Assembly (NCBI GenBank): GCA_965262255.1
Contig: OZ253505.1
Coordinates: 434,001 to 498,000 of the forward strand
Origin: JANQQC01 sp965262255
GTDB taxonomy: Bacteria; Pseudomonadota; Alphaproteobacteria; Caulobacterales; Hyphomonadaceae
Length of the DNA: 64,000 bases
Direction of reading: 5' to 3'
The notes under the pieces are model-generated. The model worked only from the letters and a program-made list of their open reading frames with translations. It was not told the DNA's origin and did no database searches. Shown piece by piece: positions 55,151 through 63,424 of the stretch; the first letter of the stretch is position 1; each line of letters opens with the position of its first letter. A program made the position numbers and the translations under genes.

Positions 55151-57019
55151 ATGCAAAAACACCTTCTTTATGCAATCGTAGTAACAAAAATACTAATCTC
55201 AGCAACATCTGTTGAAGCCCAAGAAGCGGGATCTGCTCTTACGATGGACGAAATAATCGTAACGTCGCAACGAACTGAAACCTCTCCGACTGAAATTGCC
55301 CCGGACGCAGCAGAGTTACTAAAAACTCCCGGCGAATTAGCTGACCCTGTGAAAGCTATTTCTCTTCTTCCAAGCGTCACTTTTGCCGCTAACGATTTTG
55401 AAGAATTGGTGATTCGAGGTACGGGGCCAAATGACAACTTACTACTAATCGACAACATTCCTTTCTATCAAATTCTTCACGACTTAAGCGATACCATTGT
55501 CAGTGACTGGGCTGTTAGAACGTTTGAAGTTCACACTGGAACTGCACCCGCCGAGTACGGAACGGGATTAGGAGGCGTGGTAAATATTAGGCTTAGACAA
55601 CCTAAGTCTGACGAAGTAAGCGGTGTTGTAGATTTGTCTCAACTTCGGTCAGGGCTGTTCCTCGAAGGCCCGATCGGAAACAATGTATCGGGCTATATCT
55701 CTATTCGCGAAAATCTCGCCCATGCTTTTCTCAAAAGATTCGAAGGTGAAACAAATTTTGTTAGAGAACGACTACCGCACAGCAGGGACTACAATGCTAA
55801 ACTGAGATGGGAGAACGATAATTCAGCGCTCACGTTCACTTCAATCGGAGCCTATGACAAGTCGAAAGACGAGCAACTTAGTAGCGTCAATGCGCCTAAA
55901 GGTAGATACGACTATTTTGAATCCAGAAGAATTATAGCGAACGCTATTGAACTCCGCAGGTCGTTCACCAACGAATCTGAATTTATCCTAACAGGTTCTC
56001 TTAACCATACCAAACACAAGTCAGCAGGATACTTTCATGGCGAGAAAACATTTGATGTGACCACAGTTAGCTTGCGTAGCGAGTATTCAACGATCATCGG
56101 ATACTCTAAAGTATCGTTGGGACTAAACTATCGCTCCGATGAAGCGGATTCACTCTTTATCTATGATACGACCAAAACGTCCAGTAACGACAAAGTACAG
56201 GCGTTTGACGGATTTTTCAGCTTCGACTATGCTGCAACCGATAGAATATTCATTGAAGCGGGTGCTTCGATTTCATACGATGACATATTTGAGAAAATCC
56301 ACGCTGGGCCTAGATTTAGCATTGAATACACATTGAATCCTTCGAGTACTTTGTTTGCAAAGGCCGGTTCGGTAAGTCAGATGCCCTATTTGGACGACAT
56401 GTTGCGTCTTACTCCAGCAGCAAGGGAGACACTGGATAAGAATATCGCCAATGAAGCCAGCCTTGGGTATCGCATCATACCCAACAACAATTGGCGCGCT
56501 CAAGCAGAGGTGTATTATAAGTCTCTCGACGTTGTAGAGTTTACAGGAACTTCTGATCCCGCAAACTTTGACGGTAAAGTGTACGGAATTGATTTGCTAG
56601 TTTCCAAATCTGCTGAAAAGGGATTTTTCGGATTCTTCTCTTTGAGTTTGTCAGAAAGTACCCGAACCAACCCGAGTGATGATCAAACTTACGACTACGA
56701 ATATGGCTTTCCTGTTAGTGCGACTCTGTCACTGAGTTATGCAGCAGATGAGCGATGGAGGTTTGGCGGTAAGTATCGCTATCAGTCCGGGCAAGTTTTT
56801 ACACCCGCCGCAACATATATCGATCGGCGGGGCGAGGCCTATCGGCGCCTTGACTTGCGCGTAGAACGCCAAACAACTTTGTATGGCACAGATACTAGTT
56901 TATTTGCAGATGCTATGAATGTATTAAGCGCCGAAAACAGGTCTAATCAAAACCCAAACAGCAATGGAAGAGCAGGAATTCCGTTTGTTATCGCTCTCGG
57001 CGCTCGAATAGGTTTCTAG
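55151..57019 (+). CDS. TonB-dependent outer-membrane receptor
   Basis: A 622-residue outer-membrane transporter. After a signal peptide (HLLYAIVVTKILISATSVEA) comes the TonB box-like DEIIVTSQRTE, then the plug domain (LVIRGTGPNDNLLLIDNIPF and YGTGLGGVVNIRLRQP), then a barrel of alternating strands ending GIPFVIALGARIGF with the C-terminal Phe. It is shorter than typical siderophore receptors. No transport partners or TonB genes are nearby, so the ligand is unknown. The start at 55151 has AACAGG upstream. Confidence 0.9.
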   Translation: MQKHLLYAIVVTKILISATSVEAQEAGSALTMDEIIVTSQRTETSPTEIAPDAAELLKTPGELADPVKAISLLPSVTFAANDFEELVIRGTGPNDNLLLIDNIPFYQILHDLSDTIVSDWAVRTFEVHTGTAPAEYGTGLGGVVNIRLRQPKSDEVSGVVDLSQLRSGLFLEGPIGNNVSGYISIRENLAHAFLKRFEGETNFVRERLPHSRDYNAKLRWENDNSALTFTSIGAYDKSKDEQLSSVNAPKGRYDYFESRRIIANAIELRRSFTNESEFILTGSLNHTKHKSAGYFHGEKTFDVTTVSLRSEYSTIIGYSKVSLGLNYRSDEADSLFIYDTTKTSSNDKVQAFDGFFSFDYAATDRIFIEAGASISYDDIFEKIHAGPRFSIEYTLNPSSTLFAKAGSVSQMPYLDDMLRLTPAARETLDKNIANEASLGYRIIPNNNWRAQAEVYYKSLDVVEFTGTSDPANFDGKVYGIDLLVSKSAEKGFFGFFSLSLSESTRTNPSDDQTYDYEYGFPVSATLSLSYAADERWRFGGKYRYQSGQVFTPAATYIDRRGEAYRRLDLRVERQTTLYGTDTSLFADAMNVLSAENRSNQNPNSNGRAGIPFVIALGARIGF

Positions 57020-57568
57020 AAGATCAACTCAAGATAATACACGTGCCGCACAAAGCGTACTTGTTCTGTGGCTTATGCCACGCTTATGCTATGGAATGTC
57101 TGGTTCGTAATAGGAGGTGTCGAACGGTATACTTTGCACCCCACTTGTTAGAGATGTCGGTGATTTCGAAGACGAAACTCTTGATCGCAAAAGGTCATTG
57201 TCCTTTGTTGTCCTCGCAACTAGCAACGGTGAAGCATTGAGGAAGCCCTTGTGCGGCTATTTTTATTGACTCAAACGACATACCGCACAAACTAGCAGTG
57301 TACTGAAGTCCAACTCCTACCTGCCTCGTCTCGACTGAATAACAGGAGTTAAGAGAAAAAAGTCCTCGATAATCATCTTCTAAACCTATGAACTCCGTGC
57401 GGAACATCTGCTCTTTATAGCAAAAGCGCCTATGAATACCTTAACGGCAACCAATAAGTTAGCGAAACAAAGTGTATATCTATGAAATTTATGTTGCGCT
57501 ATTAAATTACGGAACTGCACAATTATAGCTTCTATCACAAAGGGTTCAACGCATTTTAACTTCCTGAA
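57020..57568. other. Gene-poor stretch after the receptor gene
   Basis: In these 549 bp the longest frame is a 70-codon minus-strand ORF (57195-57407) with no recognised family and a weak ribosome site. I see no terminator, RNA gene or IS match. Confidence 0.45.
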
Positions 57569-57925
57569 TTAGTCAGCCTTAGCCACGTCTGTAACATTCC
57601 CTTTAAGATTGATCGTCGCGGTGATTTGCGAATCCCTTGATGCCTTGGAATCTAGATAATCAAATAGAGCCCAGAATGCTCCGACAATAGCCATCGCGAT
57701 CGCAACATCCCATCGGATATTGGATTTAACTTCCTTCAATCTATCTTCCGATTCGGTAGATTTTTCCTTCACGAGTTTCTTAATCTCGTCCACTTTTTCA
57801 TTCGTCCGAATGTCGTGCTGGTCAAATCGCCTAGAGTGTTCCGCTTGCGTCTCTTTAATGACGGCAACATCGGTTTTCAATTCCTGCACCGAATCTAGAA
57901 TTTTTTCTAGCTTTTCTTCAGACAT
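57569..57925 (-). CDS. Small coiled-coil membrane protein
   Basis: A 118-residue protein. It opens with a long charged heptad-rich helix (MSEEKLEKILDSVQELKTDV onward, to about residue 75), then a single hydrophobic span (WDVAIAMAIVGAFWALFDYL, about residues 78-98), then a short tail. This is the layout of small anchored coiled-coil proteins often found in phages or near toxin systems. The start at 57925 has GGAGG seven bases upstream, so the longer frame to 58003 is unlikely. Function unknown. Confidence 0.65.
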   Translation of the reverse strand: MSEEKLEKILDSVQELKTDVAVIKETQAEHSRRFDQHDIRTNEKVDEIKKLVKEKSTESEDRLKEVKSNIRWDVAIAMAIVGAFWALFDYLDSKASRDSQITATINLKGNVTDVAKAD

Positions 57926-58001
57926 AACACAGCCTCCGAAACATATTAAAACAGTAGAGTAAGTATAGGTCAAATTATACGCAATTTTAACTCCTACCGC
58001 C

Positions 58002-58099
58002 AAGATACCTTGGCTAAATACCTTCAGAACACTGTCGAGATTATAGGAAAAATTGCAGTTGAAAATTCAGATTTGCCAACAGACATAAGGTTCGTTAGG
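58002..58099 (+). pseudogene. 98-bp fragment duplicated from the gene at 59592
   Basis: This segment aligns without gaps to 59836-59933, with about ten mismatches in 98 bp. It encodes TLAKYLQNTVEIIGKIAV, matching TLAKCLQNTVEITGKIVV in the intact gene. The match ends sharply on both sides, and the IS481-like remnant begins 74 bp later. It is a relic of a second copy of that gene, broken by insertion or deletion. Confidence 0.8.
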
Positions 58100-58172
58100 T
58101 GTATTGTCCGCAAACAGGTGCGCACGATGATATACTACCTTTATACAGCAATTCCATCTGGAAGAAACAGTT

Positions 58173-58920
58173 ATGGGACAAGTATTACATACCAACGCAA
58201 TCACTACTCATGCGATCAGAAAAAAGATCCAAGAAGCCCCATCGTCGATCTCAACACGCGCATTATCGAAATGCTACGGATTAAACTACCGCACAGTGAA
58301 GAAATGGCGCGAACGTGAGTCGGTCGAAGACCGACGGTCGGGTCCACAAGACCCGCGGCCAAAGAGTTTGAGTAAAGTAGAGGAAGCTGCATATGTTTAT
58401 TTCCGGACGACAACACAGTTGTCGTTGGATGACTGTCTGTATTCTCTGCAAGACTCAATTCCCCGTTTGAAACGATCGAATCTCCATTGTTTGTTTCAGC
58501 ACCACGGCAACTCTCGTCTTCCAAAAGCAGAAATAAAGAGAAGACGAAGGCATTCAAAGAGTATCCCATCGGTTACTTCCATGTCGACATAGGCCATGTC
58601 AATACCAAAGAACGGCGGCTCTATATGTTCGTACCCATCGACTGCACATCGAAATATGGCTACGTTGAACTGCACGACAAATCGACGCGAGAAGTCGCAG
58701 TTCAGTTTCTCAAGACCGAAGTTGATAAAGTGCCGTACACTATCCATAAAGTCCTAACTGATAATGGTAGCCAGTTCGCTAATCCGAGAAATCCCAAAGT
58801 CTATACTGACAACATCAGTTCAATTGATCAAAAGGCAAATAAGTTCATCAGATGCAACGCATTTGACGACATTTGTGAGAAATGCAACATTGAACATAAA
58901 CTAACACTTCCCTATCATCT
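58173..58920 (+). pseudogene. IS481-family transposase, frameshifted and 3'-truncated
   Basis: Two frames together make a partial IS481 transposase. The first (58173 to about 58525) holds the helix-turn-helix region (LSKCYGLNYRTVKKWRER). The second holds the start of the DDE core (GYFHVDIGHVNTKERRLYMF and VLTDNGSQFANP, supplying the first two Asp). A one-base loss near 58525 separates them. The sequence breaks off at about 58920, just after EHKLTLPYH, before the catalytic Glu. So it cannot be active. It is cut off by the IS1595-like remnant. Confidence 0.85.
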
Positions 58921-59275
58921 TGCGTTCATGTTTGCGGGACTGCACACTAGGTAAGTTTCATCAACTTCAACTGTATCCGCGAAAACTTCAAACTTAACAG
59001 GGAAGGCTTCTCGAATTCTGTGCAGCATATACCACGCAGTTGTTTGCGTTATGTCTAAAGTGCGATGTAAGTGCAGGCTAGACGTGCATTTGATTTCTGT
59101 ACATACAATGAATACCGCCATAGCCCACTTTTGCAACGGAAGCCGAGTACAAGCCATTACAGTATTCGTTCTGACGGAGAAGTATTTCCTGCACGTTTTA
59201 CATCGGTAAGGTTCTGGTTTGTGATTAGGTCGCTAATTATCTTTCTCACTACCGGAATGAGGACATTCTAGCCCG
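58915..59275 (-). pseudogene. IS1595-family transposase N-terminal remnant
   Basis: On the minus strand: a zinc-ribbon-like ECPHSGSE (one Cys already lost) followed by an in-frame TAG, then RCKTCRKYFSVRTNTVMA, LHRTLDITQTTAWYMLHRIR and VEVDETYL. This is the characteristic IS1595 order, with the first Asp of the DDE site in VEVDETY. The rest of the transposase is missing, replaced by the IS481-like remnant. It is a nested, inactive relic. Confidence 0.8.
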
Positions 59276-59591
59276 CTAGGCCGGATTATGGATTCAAACC
59301 ATAGACGTGCCTGTTCTTCATTTGGGAACAGTTCCATTTACTCAAAGAGCGAAATACCTTTTCTAGATGATTTGCCGGGTGTAGCAGGCATAGTCCAAAC
59401 TCCTATAGTCAGGATACCAATACCGTACCTATTGCAATTTAACTATCAATCTTGGCTAGTTCTCTATATAATTCCCATTCTATTTCTCTACAGTCTCAGA
59501 GTGTTGCAAAAATTACCAATCCAAGATATAAGAAAGAGTGTTGTTGAAGTGATATTCATTGTCACCTTGCATTAAGTTAGGACAGTTTAAA
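59276..59591. other. Spacer between IS remnants and the two-gene cassette
   Basis: These 316 bp carry a 95-codon plus-strand frame (59288-59575) with a hydrophobic middle but no ribosome site or recognised family. The region upstream of 59592 should hold the cassette promoter; I saw no convincing boxes. Confidence 0.4.
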
Positions 59592-60245
59592 ATGGCAACT
59601 CGATCCATAGGTTCGCATCAGGGACTCCCAAAACCTCGTGCGCAAGTCGAAAACAACGTTTTAAAAAAAATCGTGGACATCTACTGGGCTTTTGCCATCT
59701 ACTTCGGTATTTTCCACAGTACACGCTCAAGTATGCTTGGTTTTTTACTCCAACTAAATGTTGAGCAAAGAAAAGCATTAGTCTCGGTTCCACATACTAA
59801 CCGTATGATTTGGATCAAGTATCCTAAAAGTCTGGAAGATACCTTGGCTAAATGCCTTCAGAACACTGTCGAGATTACTGGAAAAATAGTAGTTGACAAT
59901 TCAGACTTACCCACAGACGTAAGGTTCGTTAGGCAAATTGCTAAAGCAAACCTTTCCGAGATTATGGTGTCCGAGGTGCTGCCTCCAAATTTAAATCTAA
60001 GATTTACTAATGATACAGCTATTAGAGTTGAATTCGATGAGCGGCAACAGTTCTACTGGGCTTTACACGATGATCTAAACATTATTTCATCTGGTTATAC
60101 GCGAACTGAGCTCAAAATCGAAATCCAAGATAGATTAACGTACATGTGGAAACTCTTTGTGCAAAACCAGGATGAAGTACTGACCGCAGATGCTTTAGAA
60201 TTACGTAATCGGTTACAAGAAACGTTTGTGGAGATTCATAAATGA
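59592..60245 (+). CDS. Unrecognised protein, first gene of a coupled pair
   Basis: A 217-residue protein starting at ATG 59592, with AGGAC upstream. It has charged and hydrophobic stretches (VDIYWAFAIYFGIFHS, LNLRFTNDTAIRVEFDERQ) but no motif that I can name. Its last four bases ATGA are the start of the next gene, so the two are translationally coupled. A 98-bp piece of it is duplicated at 58002. By position and by the nature of the next gene it could be an antitoxin or regulator of a toxin-antitoxin-like module, but this is inference from layout alone. Confidence 0.6.
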   Translation: MATRSIGSHQGLPKPRAQVENNVLKKIVDIYWAFAIYFGIFHSTRSSMLGFLLQLNVEQRKALVSVPHTNRMIWIKYPKSLEDTLAKCLQNTVEITGKIVVDNSDLPTDVRFVRQIAKANLSEIMVSEVLPPNLNLRFTNDTAIRVEFDERQQFYWALHDDLNIISSGYTRTELKIEIQDRLTYMWKLFVQNQDEVLTADALELRNRLQETFVEIHK

Positions 60246-60529
60246 CGCTTACGCGAAGAAAAATCAAATCTAGTTTATTGCGAAAAGGATTTGTTATAGA
60301 ACGGATGAAGAAACATATTCTTTTACAGTTTAAGCCAGCAGTAGGTAATACAAAAACTGTTACTATCATCAGTCATGGGCGAGACAGCGACAGCCTCAGC
60401 GACAATCTTGTAGCGCAAATGGCCAGACAATGTATGATCTCCATAAGCGATTTTCGTGGCCTGATCGACTGCAGAGTTTCGGAAGAGGATTACGTTCGGT
60501 TAGTGAAAACTCGACTGAAAGTAAAATGA
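60242..60529 (+). CDS. HicA-like small protein, second gene of a coupled pair
   Basis: A 95-residue protein whose start, TRRKIKSSLLRKGFVIERM, resembles the opening of HicA mRNA-interferase toxins (an alpha helix then a G-F turn), with KKHILLQFKP and TVTIISHGRDSDSLSD following as strands with the candidate His. It extends beyond the usual ~60 residues of HicA with MARQCMISISDFRGLIDCRV. It overlaps the upstream gene by 4 bp (ATGA). A toxin role is plausible but not shown; the catalytic His cannot be confirmed by eye. Confidence 0.55.
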   Translation: MTLTRRKIKSSLLRKGFVIERMKKHILLQFKPAVGNTKTVTIISHGRDSDSLSDNLVAQMARQCMISISDFRGLIDCRVSEEDYVRLVKTRLKVK

Positions 60530-60588
60530 AACAGTTAATACTTGTTCATTTTTCCGCGCTTGAATACAAATTTGCTTCCCCCGGTCTG

Positions 60589-61773
60589 TCAAGTAACAGA
60601 TCTGAGTCTTTCAGCCGCTGATGCCTTTACGCTTTCCGATCGAAGTTGTCCACAAGCCGCTAGAATATCCCTTCCTCTCGGCTTTCTAATTGGAGACGCA
60701 TATCCCGCTCGACGCAATATTTCAGCAAAAGCCTCAATTGTTCCCCATTCTGAACATTCATAAGGTGTTCCCGGCCACGGATTGAACGGGATTAAGTTAA
60801 TCTTTGACGGAATTCCCGCTAACAATCTCACTAAATCCTTAGCCTCCGCTAGACTATCATTGATTCCCTTCAGCATTACGTACTCAAAAGTTGCCCGCTT
60901 TGAATTCCCTAAACCCGGATAGGTTCGTATCGCTTCAAATAGCGTTTGTAGATCGAACTTTCTGTTGATTGGTACCAAAACGTTACGCAAATCATCTCGC
61001 ACTGCATGCAAAGAAATTGCAAGCATCGCGCCGGTTCGTTCGCCTAATTCTTGAATTCGTGACGCAATTCCTGCGGTAGAAACAGTGATCCGACGACGAC
61101 CTATTGCAATCCCATCGCCGTCTGAAATCGTGTCAATGGCTTCCGCGACATTGTCTAGATTGTACAACGGTTCCCCCATGCCCATAAAAACAATATTCGT
61201 TAATTTTCTATTCTGAACTGCCGACGGCCACTCCCTCAAATAGTCTCGCGCAATCAAGACTTGAGAAACAATTTCATGAGCCTTTAGGTTCCGAACGAGG
61301 CGTTGCGTTCCTGTATGGCAGAATGTGCAGTTTAGAGTGCAACCGACTTGGCTTGAAACACACAACGCACCCGACTTAGAAACTTCCGGAATAAAGACGG
61401 ACTCTCCCTCTACATTCTCTTCAAATCTTACTAACCATTTTTGCGTTCCATCAGTTGAGACTTGATGGTTAATGACCTCGGGACGTTCCAACGATAAACG
61501 ATCTGAAAATTCTCGTCGTAACTCCTTGGCAATATCGGTCATTCCGCCGAACTCAGTTAAGCCAAAATGCTGAATCCATCGACGAAGCTGTTTTGCCCGA
61601 AGCTTCGACTGTGCTTCGCTAAGCCCTAAAACGCGAAGGGAATCGCGGATCTTTGCTAGCGAACTTCCTGCTAAAAAAATTTTTGCACTGGAATTTAGTT
61701 CCGCATTTGACACGCCCGTTAACGCTTCTAATCGCTTTGCAACATAACCATGCACCGTCACTCGTCCCAACAC
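60589..61773 (-). CDS. rlmN: Dual-specificity 23S rRNA/tRNA (adenine-C2)-methyltransferase
   Basis: A 394-residue radical-SAM enzyme that methylates A2503 of 23S rRNA and A37 of some tRNAs. The radical-SAM cysteines are CTLNCTFCHTGTQ. NIVFMGMGEPLYNLDNV and RRITVSTAGI are family signatures. The C-terminal Cys in DILAACGQLRSE is the methyl-carrying one. The GTG at 61773 gives this length; a GTG at 61761 overlaps the upstream stop as GTGA and may be the true, coupled start. Follows ialB closely on the same strand. Confidence 0.94.
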   Translation of the reverse strand: MLGRVTVHGYVAKRLEALTGVSNAELNSSAKIFLAGSSLAKIRDSLRVLGLSEAQSKLRAKQLRRWIQHFGLTEFGGMTDIAKELRREFSDRLSLERPEVINHQVSTDGTQKWLVRFEENVEGESVFIPEVSKSGALCVSSQVGCTLNCTFCHTGTQRLVRNLKAHEIVSQVLIARDYLREWPSAVQNRKLTNIVFMGMGEPLYNLDNVAEAIDTISDGDGIAIGRRRITVSTAGIASRIQELGERTGAMLAISLHAVRDDLRNVLVPINRKFDLQTLFEAIRTYPGLGNSKRATFEYVMLKGINDSLAEAKDLVRLLAGIPSKINLIPFNPWPGTPYECSEWGTIEAFAEILRRAGYASPIRKPRGRDILAACGQLRSESVKASAAERLRSVT

Positions 61774-62270
61774 GCATCTATCGCTTGATTTATGGCATCA
61801 AGCGATCCATCAAGGGAAAAATGATACGTGACCAAAGTGCCGCGACTCGATGTCGCCTCAAATTTGAACTCTTCGCCTTTCTTCAATGCACTTATGATAT
61901 TCGGATCGTCTTTATCACGAGCGTAAGACGTTCGTCCAATATTGTACATGCTCCAGCCATCGTCGCCAACCATAAGCTTAGCTGGTACTTCCTCACGGAG
62001 ATTGTATGCTACGTGCAAACTAGGTTGCTGACGTTCATATCCTATCGATTTAAAGGTAGAAACAAAGAACCATACGTCCCCATGTTGCACTGTCTCCGGC
62101 GACTTGTCAATTGCTTGGGTCACGGCAAAGCAAACCGTGTCCGTATCGAACACCTCCATTACAACATTCCAGTCCTTATACTTACCAATTGACTTTCGCT
62201 CGGCGAAAGCAAGTTCACCGGAAAATACCAATGCGACCAAAATACAAGTCAACGTTATGAGTTTACTCAT
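61758..62270 (-). CDS. Invasion-associated locus B (IalB) family protein
   Basis: A 170-residue exported protein. The signal peptide ends in SGELAFA before ERKSIGKYKDW. The mature part follows the IalB pattern (DWNVVMEVFDTDTVCFAVTQ, DVWFFVSTF, and a C-terminal AINQAIDACWDE). IalB was named in Bartonella for a role in erythrocyte invasion, but homologues occur in many free-living alphaproteobacteria. I chose the ATG at 62270, with GAGG upstream; an open frame extends 44 codons further without a site. The gene overlaps the start of rlmN. Confidence 0.85.
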   Translation of the reverse strand: MSKLITLTCILVALVFSGELAFAERKSIGKYKDWNVVMEVFDTDTVCFAVTQAIDKSPETVQHGDVWFFVSTFKSIGYERQQPSLHVAYNLREEVPAKLMVGDDGWSMYNIGRTSYARDKDDPNIISALKKGEEFKFEATSSRGTLVTYHFSLDGSLDAINQAIDACWDE

Positions 62271-62655
62271 GCTTTTCCTCAAATAATTGCGTCTATCAGC
62301 GCAGTAGGAACCAACTGATCCAATCCAAAATTTGTCACCTGCAACACCCGGCAACGCCCGCGATACGGTGCGAAATCTTAGTCTAGGCAAGTCTACCTTC
62401 ATAGGCTTGTTTCTGAATATCTATAAATTTCTTTTGAATCTGTCAGGTGAATATCCAGACGAATCTGCTCCCACTTGAATTAACGAGAACTAATACCAAA
62501 TAAAAACGGTATTTTGAATAATTTTCAGATTTGGAGTATGAAATCTCGCCTTACGGACGTACTCCGATTCTACCACACAGGTCGTCTAAGTTTGAACTTC
62601 TTTGTACCCCAAAGATATCGAATTTCTTGTTTTTCTCAGATAGATTGGAACACTC
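62271..62655. other. Divergent intergenic region between ialB and clpP
   Basis: 385 bp upstream of both genes. A 6-bp hairpin (AATACC/GGTATT, 62492-62513) lies before clpP. No riboswitch, tRNA or short gene is evident. Confidence 0.45.
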
Positions 62656-63246
62656 ATGCCCGAAACTAAAGCAAAACCTGAAAAGGATAAGCAACCGGAC
62701 GCGAACAATTTTGTCAACCACGCCCTCATAAAATCGAGAACGATTCTGTTGACGGGTGACATTGACGAAAAGAAAGCCCGCGAAGTGACTTCTAAGCTTG
62801 TTGCATTGTCTAGCGAAAGTCGCGACGCAATTTTCATAATTTTATCTTCGCCCGGTGGTCACGTAGAGTCAGGCGATATGATTCACGATATGATCAAATT
62901 TGTCACCGCCCCTGTAAAAATAATCGGAACAGGTTGGGTTGCTAGCGCGGGTGCATTAATCTTCTGTGCAGCCAAAAAGGAAAATCGATTTGCCTTGCCA
63001 AATACGCGATTCATGCTCCATGAACCCAGAGGGGGCATCGGCGGCCAAGCAACAGATGTTGAGATTCAGGCGCGGGAGATTATAAAAATGCGCCAACGCT
63101 TAAACAAAATTTTTGCCGAAGCGACTGGCCAAAGCTTGAAAAAAATTGAAGCTGATACAGACAGAGACTTCTGGATGTCGTCTAAGGAAGCCGTTACATA
63201 TGGCTTGGTAGGAAAGATTGTGACAAGTCAGAAGGAGTTAAAATGA
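62656..63246 (+). CDS. clpP: ClpP-family serine protease
   Basis: A 196-residue Clp protease proteolytic subunit. Catalytic Ser is in GTGWVASAGALIF (usual G-x-A-S-A-G-A), His in RFMLHEPRGG, and the third residue Asp in ADTDRDFWMSSKEA. The N-terminal extension is hydrophilic with no propeptide signature. The MLHEP variant (usual MIHQP) marks the second ClpP type common in alphaproteobacteria, so it may be a paralogue of the housekeeping ClpP. No clpX or tig lies nearby. It ends 4 bp before a convergent tRNA. Confidence 0.87.
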   Translation: MPETKAKPEKDKQPDANNFVNHALIKSRTILLTGDIDEKKAREVTSKLVALSSESRDAIFIILSSPGGHVESGDMIHDMIKFVTAPVKIIGTGWVASAGALIFCAAKKENRFALPNTRFMLHEPRGGIGGQATDVEIQAREIIKMRQRLNKIFAEATGQSLKKIEADTDRDFWMSSKEAVTYGLVGKIVTSQKELK

Positions 63247-63250
63247 TATT

Positions 63251-63327
63251 TGGTGGTTGGAGGGAGACTTGAACTCCCGACCTCTGGATTATGAGTCCAG
63301 CGCTCTAACCGGCTGAGCTACCCAACC
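63251..63327 (-). tRNA. tRNA with CAT anticodon (Met, or Ile2)
   Basis: A 77-nt cloverleaf on the minus strand. Acceptor GGTTGGG pairs TCCAACC, the D-arm is GCTCAG...GAGC, and the anticodon stem-loop CTGGA-CTCATAA-TCCAG shows anticodon CAT. The T-arm is GGGAG-TTCAAGT-CTCCC and the CCA end is encoded (63251-63253). Elongator Met and lysidine-modified Ile2 share this anticodon; the acceptor sequence does not settle it. Confidence 0.95.
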
Positions 63328-63424
63328 AAAAAATTTTTTTCTACGTTCAAATAAACCCGAGACGACAATCATTCAAGTAGAATCATAAATAATTCTTTTT
63401 GGCATTCTCATTCGATTGACCAAA

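Noticed and set aside
57195..57407. 70-codon minus-strand ORF after the TonB receptor
   Set aside because: It has a few plausible protein-like stretches but only a weak ribosome site and no known family. Conservation data would be needed to keep it.
59288..59575. 95-codon ORF with a hydrophobic centre
   Set aside because: No ribosome site; it begins inside the IS1595 remnant boundary and overlaps the leader of the next gene.
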